In this document: piece by piece, positions 1-9,580 of the stretch
How positions within the stretch are numbered: position 1 is the stretch's first letter
How the letters are laid out: the number at the start of each line of letters is the position of its first letter
DNA from: Diphasiastrum complanatum
Lineage: Eukaryota; Streptophyta; Lycopodiopsida; Lycopodiales; Lycopodiaceae
NCBI GenBank assembly: GCA_029204225.1
Contig: CM055111.1
Span: 15,451,497 to 15,515,496 of the forward strand
DNA length: 64,000 bases
Direction: 5' to 3'
Made by a program: the position numbers and the translations under genes
Notes under the pieces: generated by a model
The model's database searches: none
The model's input: the letters and a program-made list of their open reading frames with translations, nothing else
What the model was told of the DNA's origin: nothing

Positions 1-262
1 TCATGCCGAATGAAGTCAATACTGGGATGTAGAGTCTCTCTATACAAGCAGGCGACCCCACCTGAACCTCGGCCGCTGGCAGATCTAGTCTCTCGTCGGA
101 ATACTGAGTCCCATCTATATCCAGGAAATGAAGGAAGTCCTTGCTCCAGGCTCTCGTGTGTCTCCATGAAGAATAATATATCTCTCCCTGTAATGAAATC
201 AACAAGGTCCCCTACCGTAGAAAATGAGTGGATACCAGCACAATTCCACACTCCAATCCGAA
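1..262 (-). pseudogene. LINE-A: start of apurinic-type endonuclease domain (ORF2 N-terminus), cut by window edge
   Basis: Read on the minus strand, this stretch is open and begins with the IGVWNCAG-type strand that opens LINE endonucleases. It continues with METHES (catalytic Glu in the 'ETH' motif), PGYRWDS, and a Gly-rich GRGSGGVACLYR stretch. These are typical in order and spacing for the first roughly 80 residues of the endonuclease that nicks target DNA for target-primed reverse transcription. The rest of ORF2 lies beyond base 1. It follows LINE-A ORF1 directly, as in intact elements. It is a separate copy from LINE-B, which lies upstream of it on the same strand. Confidence 0.75.
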
Positions 263-319
263 GATGGTGTGGATGGGGCCCCGGGGTGCTCCCAACCCCG
301 GGCACCCCAATCCTAGCAC

Positions 320-1000
320 TGGGAGCTGCTAGGCGCGCCATCAAGAAAGCGCACCCGTCCATCTCGATAAATGACTCGTCTGCCAGACTCGCGGGCTGCC
401 TGAAAGGCCGTACGCCTCTCCTCTACCTAGATATATGTGACGTCGTCATCCATTAGATAGTGGTGTCGCGTAGCTTAGACCTGCACCGTAAAGCATCTCG
501 GCGACTCTCTAGGGAAGTAAAACGGATAATGAGTGTGGTTGCATCTCTAGTGGTCCTCCATGCGGTATCTAACCCATTTGTCCTGTGCCCGAGAGTGGTG
601 TCGAGAAAGCGTCTGGCTTCAGCCAAAGCATCCTGTGTATCCGGGATCCCGTGAACTCTAATGTTGTGGGCTTTTTGGTCTCGAGATTTCTCTTCCGAGA
701 TGGTGGCTGAGATAACTGAGGAGATGGGAGCGCTTGGTTTGGTGCCTTTTTTCAGAACCGATGCCCAAGAGCGGGCCTCTTCTTGCTGCTTCTCAATCCT
801 GGTTTCTCACCCGTATCATATTGGTGGTGGATTCCGAAGTTGCAGCCTGCTTGATCCCGATGGATTGTTCGAGTGATGCGACTTTGGATTGCAACAAGTT
901 CTTCTCATTGATCAAGGAGGTAACCGTTCCTTTCAGCTCTGAGATTTCTTGTCGCAGGATCTTGAAATCGGCCTTGATTTGATCGATCTGCCAAGAGGAA
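320..1000 (-). pseudogene. LINE-A ORF1 remnant (coiled coil plus RRM-like nucleic-acid-binding domain)
   Basis: On the minus strand a charged coiled-coil stretch (IDQIKADFKIL ... SELKGTVTSLINEKN) is followed, after one frame change near 800, by WASVLKKGTKP. It then reads NIRVHGIPDTQDALAEA, the hallmark start of the RRM-like domain of LINE ORF1 proteins. Next come SLESRRDALRCR and a tail ending RRVIYRDGRVRFLDG. ORF1 proteins bind element RNA in the retrotransposition particle. The same SLESRxDALRCRxKL block recurs in LINE-D on the plus strand, so both belong to one family. Frameshifts make it non-functional. Confidence 0.7.
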
Positions 1001-1261
1001 AAAAGCTCGGTTGATTTGGAGGGCGTATATGGGATACTTGCTGTAGATTGTGGCGCCGGAGGGAAGAGGAGCTAGCACTGATTGGGGTGGGGAGGATGGG
1101 AACAGAGTCGGGAGAAAACGGCGGGATCGGTGGGCACAAGCGGGCAAGATCTGTTGCCATGCAGGCAGACTGCTCTGCATGCGTAGCATGGGGGGTGCCA
1201 CCTCAGCAGGCAGCGTTGCCTGCGTGGCAGGCAGCACTACCACCTCAGCAGCGTGGGTAGG

Positions 1262-1612
1262 CAAAGTCAGGTCGGCGAGGGGGGGGGTAGACAGATCAGC
1301 AAGGGGGTGGGTATCAGCATGGGTAGGTAGATCAGTGAGGGGGTTAGCGTGGGTAGGCAGCATCGGGGCAGGCGGATCAGGGGTAGACAGATCAGGAGAG
1401 GCAGGCAGACCAGTAGGCAGCCCTTTGCCAATAGGCAGATCCGCGAGGGGGGGTAGTCGCGAGGGGGGGATGCGATGGCAGGTCCGAGAGGGAAGGGGTA
1501 GTCGCGAGGAGGAACTAGTTAGATCAGCGAGGGGGGGGGGTACACAGCATGATGAGTGCGATGACAGATCCGAGAGGGGGGGAGTAGTTAGATCAGCGAG
1601 GGGGGGGGGGAA
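1262..1612. repeat. G-rich degenerate tandem repeat in LINE-A 5' region
   Basis: About ten imperfect units of GATCAGCGAG followed by a run of 5-11 G lie at irregular spacing on the plus strand (near 1270, 1295, 1332, 1438, 1455, 1521, 1566 and 1591). The complementary strand is open from 1687 to 905 and reads a Pro/Leu-rich chain with recurring PLADL. This sits in the 5' region of LINE-A on its sense strand, so it may be a 5' UTR repeat or an N-terminal low-complexity coding stretch. The frame does not connect cleanly to the recognisable ORF1, so I do not call it a protein. Confidence 0.6.
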
Positions 1613-1684
1613 AGGGAGGTGGTAGCGAGGGTGGGGGGGAGCGCGATGGTCTGCGGGCAGGATTGGAGCGCGGAGGGGCCATAG

Positions 1685-1685
<1 letters not shown>

Positions 1686-1737
<52 letters not shown>
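1686..1737. repeat. (GA)n microsatellite; (CT)n 3' tail of LINE-B on the minus strand
   Basis: An uninterrupted GA dinucleotide run of about 52 bases. It lies at the 3' side of the minus-strand LINE-B, and the plus-strand LINE-C ends in the same CT run near 6,599-6,676. I read (CT)n as the family's 3' tail. Confidence 0.85.
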
Positions 1738-1739
<2 letters not shown>

Positions 1740-1939
1740 TATTAATGTTTGTTGAATGCCCAAGGGCACACAAGACAGAATAAATAAGTACATATCTCGT
1801 AGGATCACTGTCCATGTGGGACAACATAAAAAAGAATCACTAGTCTAAGAGGAAAAGACAATATAGAACTCTCTCTAGTTAGTTAAAGACACATCTAACA
1901 TAGAGTCATAAAAAGCATATAAGAGCAAATATACAGAGC

Positions 1940-3199
1940 TTAACCTCCAGCTTTGAAGAGGGTACAGGTGCAAGAGCTTAACCGCCTGCTCTGTTGAGGA
2001 AATAAAATATCAATCTCGAAAAAAACGTTGATACTCATAGAAGATGTGATCTGCAGTCGAGGAGCTCTGGTAGCTCCGGAGGCGCGTGTAGATCTGACAA
2101 GAGGTGGTGGCTGGGCATGCTGGGCCTTCGCCCTCACCGATATGACTGTCTCATCATCTGATAGGTCATCGCGCTCCTGCTTCTGAAAAAAGCTAGTAAT
2201 GAGATGCTGGCCCGAATCAGTAATACTCTCCGATGGTAGCAAAGAGGCTCTCAACATAAGCATCTCTTGTAGTAAAAGGCCGACACATCTGGGATCCTGA
2301 TACTCCAAAAAGGTACTGAGAGTAATAGGGGTGTCTCGATATAAACAATGATATCGACCTCGTATCTCAAAGTATGTAGGGCAGATGAAGATAAAATGGA
2401 ACTCATCCTCCACTACACCCAATGTGCATACCTGGCATATCCGATGCTCTCTCAAAATGCCTGAATATCTACCTGTCTCAATAGCAAGCTGATGCAAAGA
2501 GACTCGTAGCTGACCCAATCTGTATCGGAGCCCAAAAGAAAGAGGAAGAGATAGATATAAAGGTCTAATAGGAAGTCCCAAACTGTCTCTGCGTAAGATA
2601 TGTGCGCCATAAAAGGTAAGCTTGACTCTCCCATGATCAGGACTATCCCATACTATGTGACAATATCTATGATATAGCTGTTGTTTGATAAATGCATGAG
2701 TTCCCTGTGGGAGATCCAACATCGAGAAGCCCCATGACTGGAAGAAAGCCGTCACATCACTGTACCAAGAAGATCTAGCCTGCTGTCCAGCTGTAGTTTG
2801 AGAAGAAGTAAGTGTTGCCATCACGAATCTGTGAGAATCCATGGTCTCAATGCGATGTAGAAAGGTAACAATCTGAAACAGAGCCTCAACCACCATGGGG
2901 AGTGAGGCGAACTCCGCTAAAAGAATCTCATGAGGAACTGATGGCTTCGTACGGATCATCCTTCCTAACATGGTGACCTGCAGGCGAGTGATGTCTCTCC
3001 AAGTACCCTGAGATATCCCTGGGCACCAAACCTCCGCCGAGCGTATAGCCACTGGTGAGACCACTGTAGAGAAAAGGTGGTCTCTAGTAGCAGGATCATG
3101 GATATGGTAAGTTGTACACACTCTCTCCATATATACCAAGGCAGCATGCCCCTTACGCAGTAGAGCAAAAAGTGAGTAAGGGGCCGGTGAACAGTACAC
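1940..3199 (-). pseudogene. LINE-B ORF2 C-terminal region with zinc knuckle
   Basis: A 419-residue open minus-strand stretch continuing ORF2 after the RT. Near its middle is a cysteine/histidine knuckle of the form C-x2-C-x9-H-x4-C (ICQVCTLG ... FHFIFICP), followed by YFEIRGRYHCLYRD. The same knuckle and following segment recur in LINE-C near 5,945-6,060, which supports the assignment. The last 100 residues (after the KQERDDLSDDE stretch) form a low-complexity tail. Confidence 0.75.
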
Positions 3200-3203
3200 C
3201 TAG

Positions 3204-4217
3204 TTAGGTGTAAGAGGTAACAATCTCCAACAGTTGTCCATCATAATAAAATGCGTCATCTCTCATGTGCTGCCGATTAGTATTAAACACCATTACCTTG
3301 GTCTTAGCAATATTCACCGTCAAGCCCCACACTAAGCAAAAACCATATAGAGCATCAAGATGTCGCTGTAATCCAGCGGTTGTAGAAGATAACAATGCCA
3401 CATGATCTGCATATAATAGGATAGGAATAATAACATCAGCAAGTGGACATGCATCACCACCCTCCTCCTTGATGATCCGCTCTAGGTCATCAATGTACAA
3501 TGCAAAAAGTGTGGGAGAGAGTGGACATCCCTGCTTGACCCCAACTGTGCTCTGGATAGAAGCCACCAGCTGCTGCCATCTCTGAAACGTGCTAATACCC
3601 TCTCATATAAGGTGTTGATAGCCATGATGATATCCTGTGAGAAGCCAAGTGAAGATAAGCGCTGAAGTAGTAGGTGCTGTGGAACTGAGTCAAAAGCCTT
3701 GTGGAAATCCACAAAGTAGCAGTATACTCTCCATCTCCGATGTCGAGCTCGTCTATGATGCAGCGTAGGACAAATGCATGATCAATAGTAGAATATCCGG
3801 GTCTGAAGCCAGCCTGTCCAAGAGCAAATAACTCATCTGATTCTGCCTGGGATCCATAGACTGCAGAACCGAGCCATAAAGCTTCGCCATCGTGTGACTG
3901 ATCATGATAGTGCGGTAGTTATCGACGTTCATTGGATCACCAACCTTGAGAATGGGATGGAGAAGATTCGTGCACCAATTGGTGGGGAAGCCAAAGGTAA
4001 CAGACATGTTAAATGTGTGGGCAATGTAATGAGAGAGAAGTTGGGAGACAGGTTTGAGGAAGTCCGAGTTAAGTGAGTCGACGTCTTTCGCTTTTATGGG
4101 GTTGGGCTTTACAAATCGCGGATTCAACTTGGTCAGAGTAAAAAGAGAAAATGTAGCAGGTTGAGAGATAGGGATAGGGGGAGCATCTGTAGTGTATAAT
4201 CGAGTAGCATATTCCAC
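3204..4217 (-). pseudogene. LINE-B reverse transcriptase, broken into three frames
   Basis: Three consecutive minus-strand segments cover an RT domain: 4,217-3,753 (thumb-side start with LKVGDPMNVDNYRTI), 3,712-3,482 (DFHKAFDSVPQHLL, first catalytic Asp) and 3,566-3,204 (QGCPLSPTLFALYID, then LLYADHVALL). The catalytic YADD box reads YADH, so the second active-site Asp is lost. The frames do not join. The domain polymerised cDNA at the nicked target in live relatives; this copy is dead. Confidence 0.85.
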
Positions 4218-4257
4218 CCAAGAGTCGACATCAATAGGTGAAAGTAAGGAAGATTTC

Positions 4258-4745
4258 TTAAAAAAGATTTTCCAGAATAGAGAGGAGGAAGAGAAAAGGG
4301 AGTCTATGAGTTTCTGACCATCTCTTGTTAGAATGGGTGGGAGAAAGAATGGTAAAGCTGTGAATGAGAGGAATCAAGGCTGGTGAGCCAATGAAGTAAT
4401 CCACCACACTATGTCCGCCTCCATGTGGATGACAAGTGAACGCTATTGAATCTGGCCACTGTGATAAACCGTTCAGAATGACCAAGGAATGTGCCTCGGA
4501 GATCCTGAGTAACTGCTCACCAAATGTAGTAGAAGGGGTAGCCTCATCATGAGATGTCCGCTCAAAACCTGTATCCAAAACATGAAGCTGGAGATAGTCC
4601 GTCATCGCATGAAATTCTGTCTGTCTGGTGGCCGTCCGGGAGTTAAAGTCACCTGCTAAAAGTACATATCCTTGGGGAGAAAAGATGGAAATATCCTCAG
4701 ACAAAACCTGAAAAGGGTCCCACCATAATCTGCAAATGTTGAACT
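4258..4745 (-). pseudogene. LINE-B endonuclease, C-terminal half
   Basis: Contains LLAGDFNSRTA (the GDFN motif with catalytic Asp and Asn), then LVILNGLSQWP, and FTCHPHGGGHSVVDYFIGS (the conserved Ser-x-(V/I)-Asp-Tyr near the domain end). It lacks the N-terminal half with the ETH motif. It is closely related to the homologous stretches at 5,070-5,360 (LINE-C) and 8,690-9,053 (LINE-D). The minus-strand reading then drifts out of frame near 4,300. Confidence 0.8.
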
Positions 4746-4841
4746 CTGAGTCTTCTGCACATTTTTGGTTTTCAGTGGAATTCTGCTCCACGAACTATGC
4801 TATAGGGCAGGATACTTCGGGCCTCTTGTGGAGTTGCATGT

Positions 4842-5390
4842 TTGTACAGGTCGGTGTATACTCCTTCTATTCGGTTGGTGTCTCAGGATACTTATGGTCG
4901 TTACTTATGGCTTCAGATTACTGCATCCTTCTTGGGGCTGGACCAAGACTTCTTTGTTGCAGTGTGCTACTTTGCTCCCCACACTTCAGTGTTTATGGAT
5001 TTGGGAGGTGATCCTTTTCAGGCCCTTTTTGACGGCGTTGCTAGACTCTCGCTACAGGGTTACATATTGCTTGCAGGGGACTTTAACGCACGTACAGCCG
5101 CTCGCCAGACTGAGTTCTATGCTGACACACTCTCTCTTCATCCGTTGGATACCTCTTATGCCCGTTATTGTCAGGACTCATCAGCGACGATTACTCTTTT
5201 TGGGGAACAGCTCTGAGGTTGGCTCAAGCACATGGTCTCATTATCCTTAACGGTCTTGTTCAGTGGCCATCCTCCTGTGCATATACTTGCCACCCATTTG
5301 GTGGCGGTCACAACGTAGTGGACTATTTCATTGCATCCTGCTTTATTGCCCCGCCTGGCATCCTTCACCATCTCTACCCCGGTGCTCGCT
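4842..5390 (+). pseudogene. LINE-C endonuclease domain
   Basis: Two overlapping frames (4,842-5,216, then 5,168-5,392) carry the C-terminal two thirds of a LINE endonuclease: FFVAVCYFAP, GDPFQALFDG, the GDFN box, FGEQL, ILNGLVQWPSS, and HPFGGGHNVVDYFI. A single frameshift near 5,190-5,215 separates FGEQL from LRLAQAHGL. This is the mirror partner of the LINE-B endonuclease across the head-to-head junction at about 4,790. Confidence 0.8.
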
Positions 5391-5859
5391 GATCACCCTC
5401 TGCTCTACCTCTCCTTCTCCCTAGCGCCAAATCTGCCTTCTCCTCCACCTTCCGTCTTTGTTCGCCCCATACGCTATCGTATATCTCCTCATAGGGTTTT
5501 TTTTGCCTTATTCTTTTTCTTCAGCTGATTCAGGAGATTCGTGCATCTCACCCGGATAGATACATAGTTGTTGCGGTTACTTCTTCACGTGTCCTAGCTG
5601 ATTCCCATGCCAAGCTCTCCTGGTACTAGCAGGCGTCTGATCTCTTACGACATCTGGGCATCTTTATCATGGATCTTCCTCGTGGTATGCATTCATGTAT
5701 CTGAGGCTATTTATTCTGTCGATATAAGCAGCAGACTTGGAGCTCCCTCCCACCGTCCCGCATTCGACTGAGCTATTACCAGACACACTTCCCCTCTCTA
5801 GATCCTTCTGGTTTGCCATTGTTGCCGCTCTATCTCTCATAGCCCCTATCACACAGCCT

Positions 5860-6357
5860 GCGCTATCGTCTTGGCAGTTGTGCATTTCCTCTCATCAGCT
5901 TGCTATTGAGGCAGGTCGTGCATGGAATATCCCCCGGGAGCGTCGTCTATGTCGCTTGTGCTTGTTGCAGGAGGTGGAAGATGAAGCCCATTTCCTCCTC
6001 AGATGTCCATTGTATTATGAGATACGGGGGGGGGGGGGGGGGTATTATTGTCTCTTTCGCGATAGCCTGCATACACTTCGAACTTTTGTCTCCTATCCTG
6101 ATGCTCGTTGCTTGGGACTTCTTGTTCGTGAGATGCTTAGTCTTCGTCAGTCTCATCTGCCTGTACCAGATCACGTTAGCCTCTCAGCAGTTGCTTCTCA
6201 TTGGCTTCTTTCGGACTCGAGCACATGCTGATGACTCCGATGATGAGATTCCTATCCCTGTGCCACCACCAAAAAAGCCCAAATGTAGTCACCACTTGCC
6301 TCCATCAGGGCCCACTGCACACTCCACTCAACAGACACTTCACACTTACTTTCGCTG
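5860..6357 (+). pseudogene. LINE-C ORF2 C-terminal zinc-knuckle region
   Basis: Reads SSHQLAIEAGRAWNIPRERRLCRLCLLQEVEDEAHFLLRCPLYYEIRG with brief breaks: a C-x2-C-x9-H-x4-C knuckle matching LINE-B. It is followed by a run of Gly from the poly-G tract, then CLFRDSLHTLRTF. The tail (DDSDDEIPIPVPPPKK) is acidic then Pro/Lys-rich, in another frame. It ends at the TGA near 6,357 and is followed by a short 3' UTR. Confidence 0.75.
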
Positions 6358-6597
6358 ATATGTACTTATTTTCCACCTGGCCCGGGCTGTGGGCATTGGT
6401 ACTTTTTCTGTAGTTTTTTTGTTATACCTGGCCCGGGTTGTGGGCTTATTTCACTTCTGCTTTGTTCTACTTTCATTTGTACTTTATAGCATTTTACGGC
6501 CACATCCTCCTATGGATGATGCTCCCACTGTTGCTTGTACATATTTTCTTTTTGGTCTTATGCACCCACGGGTGCCCAAAAGACGTTAAGAAAGCTT

Positions 6598-6598
<1 letters not shown>

Positions 6599-6676
<78 letters not shown>
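6599..6676. repeat. (CT)n microsatellite, 3' tail of LINE-C
   Basis: About 78 bases of pure CT repeat at the end of the plus-strand LINE-C. Apparent Ser-Leu and Glu-Arg readings across it are artefacts of the dinucleotide repeat. Confidence 0.85.
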
Positions 6677-6677
<1 letters not shown>

Positions 6678-6679
6678 AT

Positions 6680-7142
6680 GGTCCCTCCTCCCAAAAAGAC
6701 TTCCTGTTATGAGACCATAATTGTATCGACTCAACAACACTTCTAGGTGCAGCTAACCACCGAAGGACAGAGGACAGTGTGAGTTATTGGCATGCATGCA
6801 TACCATGCAGTAAGTATGAGGGCCAATAATGCCCATGCAGACACATGCATGACAATTGGGGGCTATGCAGTCCTTCAGAAGTGGACTGGGACTCATGTAT
6901 CAGTAACCCATGCATGTAGCATGACCAGTGGTGTTAGCAACAACAACCACCTACCACATGCAAACTCACATTGGGCTTGGAGGGGCATTCTTTAAGAGAG
7001 TGCATTGGTTGGGTGGATCAAACTAGCTTTGCCTTCCTTGTAGTTATGTTGTCTTAACACTCCCCCTTGCTCCGCCTCTCCACCTATTCCACGATCTTCC
7101 CCGCCCCTTCTGAATGTCCTCCAACCCTCGCTCCACCCCCAC
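6680..7142. other. Intergenic spacer without recognisable gene
   Basis: No coding sequence or element could be recognised. The stretch 6,788-6,925 is enriched in ATGCATG and CATGCA words (RY-type), with several near repeats, but no clear period. Confidence 0.4.
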
Positions 7143-7690
7143 TGTTATGTACTTACATTCTTGCCTCAGTGTGAACACGTCAGACTTGTAAATTGTAAAT
7201 TTGTAAATATTAAAATGGCTCACACCGGCCTGTGGTGTTCTGTAAAACTGTAAATAGCAGGTTTTTGGTAACTTGTTGTCCTGCATATATTTGGTATAGG
7301 GTACTAGGTCTTAATTTAGAGGCTGCTAGACTGACCTCCTAAAAAGTAGGAGAGTTCACCGGTCAACGGGACACGTGTCATATGCTCATTGGGACACTTG
7401 GTCCACTGCATGAGTGACACGGGTCGCGACGGTCCTCCTACTCGCTTGCCAATTAGGGTACTGCCAAGTGGCAAGTGTCTATTGTGCATGGGGCTTGCCA
7501 TGTGTTGACGATAAGAAAGGGTCAGGGTTAAGTGGTTGCTTGAGGATTGTGTATAAGTGAGCCTAGAGAGAGGCATTCCTCATCATAATCTATGTAGCAG
7601 GTGGCTGGGAGGAGACTTAGCAACAATGCTCTTATGTGTTTATGTGGATAGTTTGCCATGTACTTTGAAGAGAAATCAATAAAGGATATT
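7143..7690 (+). mobile_element. LTR-like block, probable solo or partial gypsy LTR
   Basis: Begins TGTTATGTAC, the same ten bases that start the gypsy LTR at 9,054. It contains a GACACGTGTCA block resembling CCACGTGTCA in that LTR, a TATA-like TATAAG at 7,552 and an AATAAA at 7,678-7,683. That order (promoter then polyadenylation signal) fits U3-R-U5. No primer-binding site or internal coding region follows, and the 3' end is not sharply defined, so I call it a solo or partial relative. Confidence 0.5.
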
Positions 7691-7859
7691 TGGTGCCTAC
7701 TTTGGTGTTTTTTGGGTTGAATTCAGATAGCTTTGTGATACCCACCCCTCGCTCCATCTCCTCCCGACCCTCTTCCACTCCCCACTCCCTCCCAAAATGT
7801 TCCTATTGCTGTAGCAATCTGATGCTGCGCAGCAGCAGCAACAACAATCATCTACTGCT

Positions 7860-8112
7860 ACTGATACGTAGCAAAAACCTCCCTTTCCTTCTCTACCCAG
7901 CTTCTCCTCTTCTTCTTCTTCATCATCCTCATCTTCTTCTTCATCGTTATCATCATCACATTCTTCCTCCTCCTCATCATCATCATCACCCTCTTCTTCC
8001 TCTTCTTCTTCCTCTTCTTCTTCTCCTTCTCTTCATTATCTTCTTCTTCTCCCTTATCTTCTTTTGTTTCTTCTTCTTTCTGTTCCTCTACTGCCTTTTC
8101 TTCCTCTTTTCA
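7860..8112. repeat. CTT/CTC-rich pyrimidine tract
   Basis: Roughly 250 bases of interrupted TTC, TCA and CTC triplets on the plus strand. The open reading frame through it (Leu/His/Phe-rich) is a consequence of the repeat. Confidence 0.75.
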
Positions 8113-8239
8113 TATCAGTAACTTAACTCCCCTTACTTTATATCTCAATAACCTTACATTCCTACAAAGGCAATGGGGTGCTATATTGCATCCAGCCTGA
8201 GTGTATTATTGCATGATTTTCAAGGCCTCAAGACATAAT

Positions 8240-9053
8240 TACATATGGTTAAAACAAGGATGTCCTATCTCAAAGAGGCTAATGCCAAGCTGAAACAAAA
8301 ATTGAGAAGTAGAAAGAAGAAGCTTTTCGTGGGTGACAATTTTCAAAAAAGCTAGTAAGCCAAGTGTCCATAATTTTTCAGTTATTTTTGCTACTCTTTT
8401 AGAAGAGAAATCTAGGGATAAGAAAGCATTTAGAGTAAGCAGCAATCGCAGATACTCAAAACACCATTGAAGAAGCAAAAAAATTTCCTTGAAACTACTC
8501 TTGAGTACCATACTAGTGATCTATATTTAGCTTGGAGAACAACAAGGGATTCGCTTTGGATCCCTAGAAAGTCGTCAAGATGCGTTACGTTGTAGAGCCA
8601 AGTTACAAGGTTCTCAAATCTATATAGATGATGATCTTACGTACATACAGGTTGAGGAGAGGCGTAAAGCCTTCCAAGACATCTTTATTGCATCTTGTTA
8701 TCTCCTCCAGTGTCCTCTTCCTTTGTGGAGGGTGTAGGCTCACCTTACATTGATCTTTCTATTGATATTATCAGGTATGCCGAACGAGGTTACGTCTTTC
8801 TTATTGGTGACCATAATGCCAGGACAGCTTCACAACAGACAGACTTCTATGATCTTATTGACCAGCTTTGGGTGCGTGCCCTTGCTGGAGATGACTTGAG
8901 ATTTACCAAGACCTCAGAGGATGTTTCGGCCCTTTCACCACTTATGGAGGGTACTTATTGTAGCTAAGAGAAGCTCACGAGTTGGCCATTTTAATGGTCT
9001 AGCTTGCTGGCACGACTCACGTATATATACTTATCATCCTCACAGTGGCAGAC
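8240..9053 (+). mobile_element. LINE-D: ORF1 plus endonuclease remnant, interrupted by the gypsy LTR
   Basis: Plus-strand readings in shifting frames include WVTIFKKASKPS ... EEKSRDKKAF and SLESRQDALRCRAKL, matching LINE-A ORF1. They are followed at 8,740-8,960 by a LINE endonuclease fragment with VFLIGDHNARTASQQTDF (GDxN box) and, near 9,020, TYHPHSG. The homologous LINE-B and LINE-C copies continue with the GGGH-x-VVDYF motif, but here the sequence stops and the 5' LTR begins at 9,054. LINE-D was therefore present before the gypsy insertion. Internal deletions have shortened it. Confidence 0.7.
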
Positions 9054-9562
9054 TGTTATGTACCCATAAGGGCATGCAACAGGAAACTTGAGGTGACAGT
9101 CTCATTTATGGGACGAACGCTGATCTGGAGCTATAGGTCTTTTGGGTGCCACGTGTCAATGTCTTATTGGCACACGGTGACTCTTTGTTATGGACCCGCG
9201 TCAGTGTGCACAACTGCTGCATGCGTGACTCCTATGGTTGGAGATGACTCCACCTAGACTATGTGTATAGAGGTGGATCTCCAAGAGCTTGTCATTCATT
9301 CTCTCTTGGAAAATGAAGAGCTCTTCCACTGGTGGTCAGGTTAGGACGTTTATCTAGGCCTCAGGATGTAGGTAGGCGTTGAGGGTAAGGAACGGTGGTA
9401 CGGGAGACCATGGCTCATCGGAGATCCGAGCTTGCTTGACGGTGGTCTATAGCTCCAGTGCACGGAGGAGAGGTGGCAGTACCTCTATGGTTGGTGGTAA
9501 CGTAGCGTTCGTGACTTGTTTGTGCTTTAGCAATGACTGGATCGACGATGGGAGTTCTAACA
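9054..9562 (+). repeat. 5' LTR of the gypsy element
   Basis: Starts TGTTATGTAC and ends TTCTAACA, so the termini form the TGTTA/TAACA inverted repeat expected of an LTR. It is followed after two bases by a primer-binding-like site. A TATA-like TGTATAG lies near 9,262. At 509 bp it is a normal size for plant gypsy LTRs. I found no matching 3' LTR in the window. Confidence 0.75.
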
Positions 9563-9564
9563 TT

Positions 9565-9580
9565 TGGTAGCAGAGTCACG
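9565..9580 (+). promoter_or_regulatory. Primer-binding site, initiator-Met tRNA type
   Basis: TGGTAGCAGAGTCACG lies two bases after the LTR end. It resembles TGGTATCAGAGC, the complement of the initiator methionine tRNA 3' end used by many plant LTR retrotransposons, with mismatches expected of an old copy. Confidence 0.7.

Larger units (their letters stand above)
1684..4790 (-). mobile_element. LINE-B: 5'-truncated non-LTR retrotransposon
   Basis: A minus-strand LINE copy holding the second half of the endonuclease, the reverse transcriptase and the C-terminal zinc knuckle, and ending in (CT)n. The 5' part (ORF1 and first half of the endonuclease) is missing, as is usual for incomplete target-primed insertion. 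It stands head-to-head with LINE-C, whose reading starts near 4,790 on the plus strand. The two differ at roughly four in ten residues across the shared endonuclease, so they are separate old insertions and not the two halves of one twin-primed insertion. Confidence 0.8.
4790..6676 (+). mobile_element. LINE-C: internally deleted non-LTR retrotransposon
   Basis: A plus-strand copy of the same LINE family. Its endonuclease (4,842-5,390) carries LLAGDFNARTAARQTEF, LIILNGLVQWP and CHPFGGGHNVVDYFIAS across two frames. The whole RT is missing; after a degenerate stretch the C-terminal zinc-knuckle region starts at about 5,870. The copy ends in (CT)n at 6,676. A G-run near 6,028-6,042 has expanded inside the coding sequence, where LINE-B reads EIRGRYH. 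Confidence 0.8.

Noticed and set aside
905-1687. 260-residue Pro/Leu-rich protein
   Set aside because: Its frame disagrees with the recognisable LINE ORF1 at 800-1,000, and its composition comes from G-run repeats.
1684-6676. LINE-B and LINE-C as one twin-primed (5'-inverted) insertion
   Set aside because: Both contain the same endonuclease region and differ strongly, so they are independent copies.
6438-6740. Open frames of Ser-Leu and Glu-Arg repeats
   Set aside because: They only translate the (CT)n/(GA)n microsatellite. The same applies at 1,588-1,827 and 26,184-26,573.
7690-8121. 143-residue Leu/His/Phe-rich frame
   Set aside because: It is the translation of a CTT/CTC/CAT low-complexity tract, with no domain and no supporting context.
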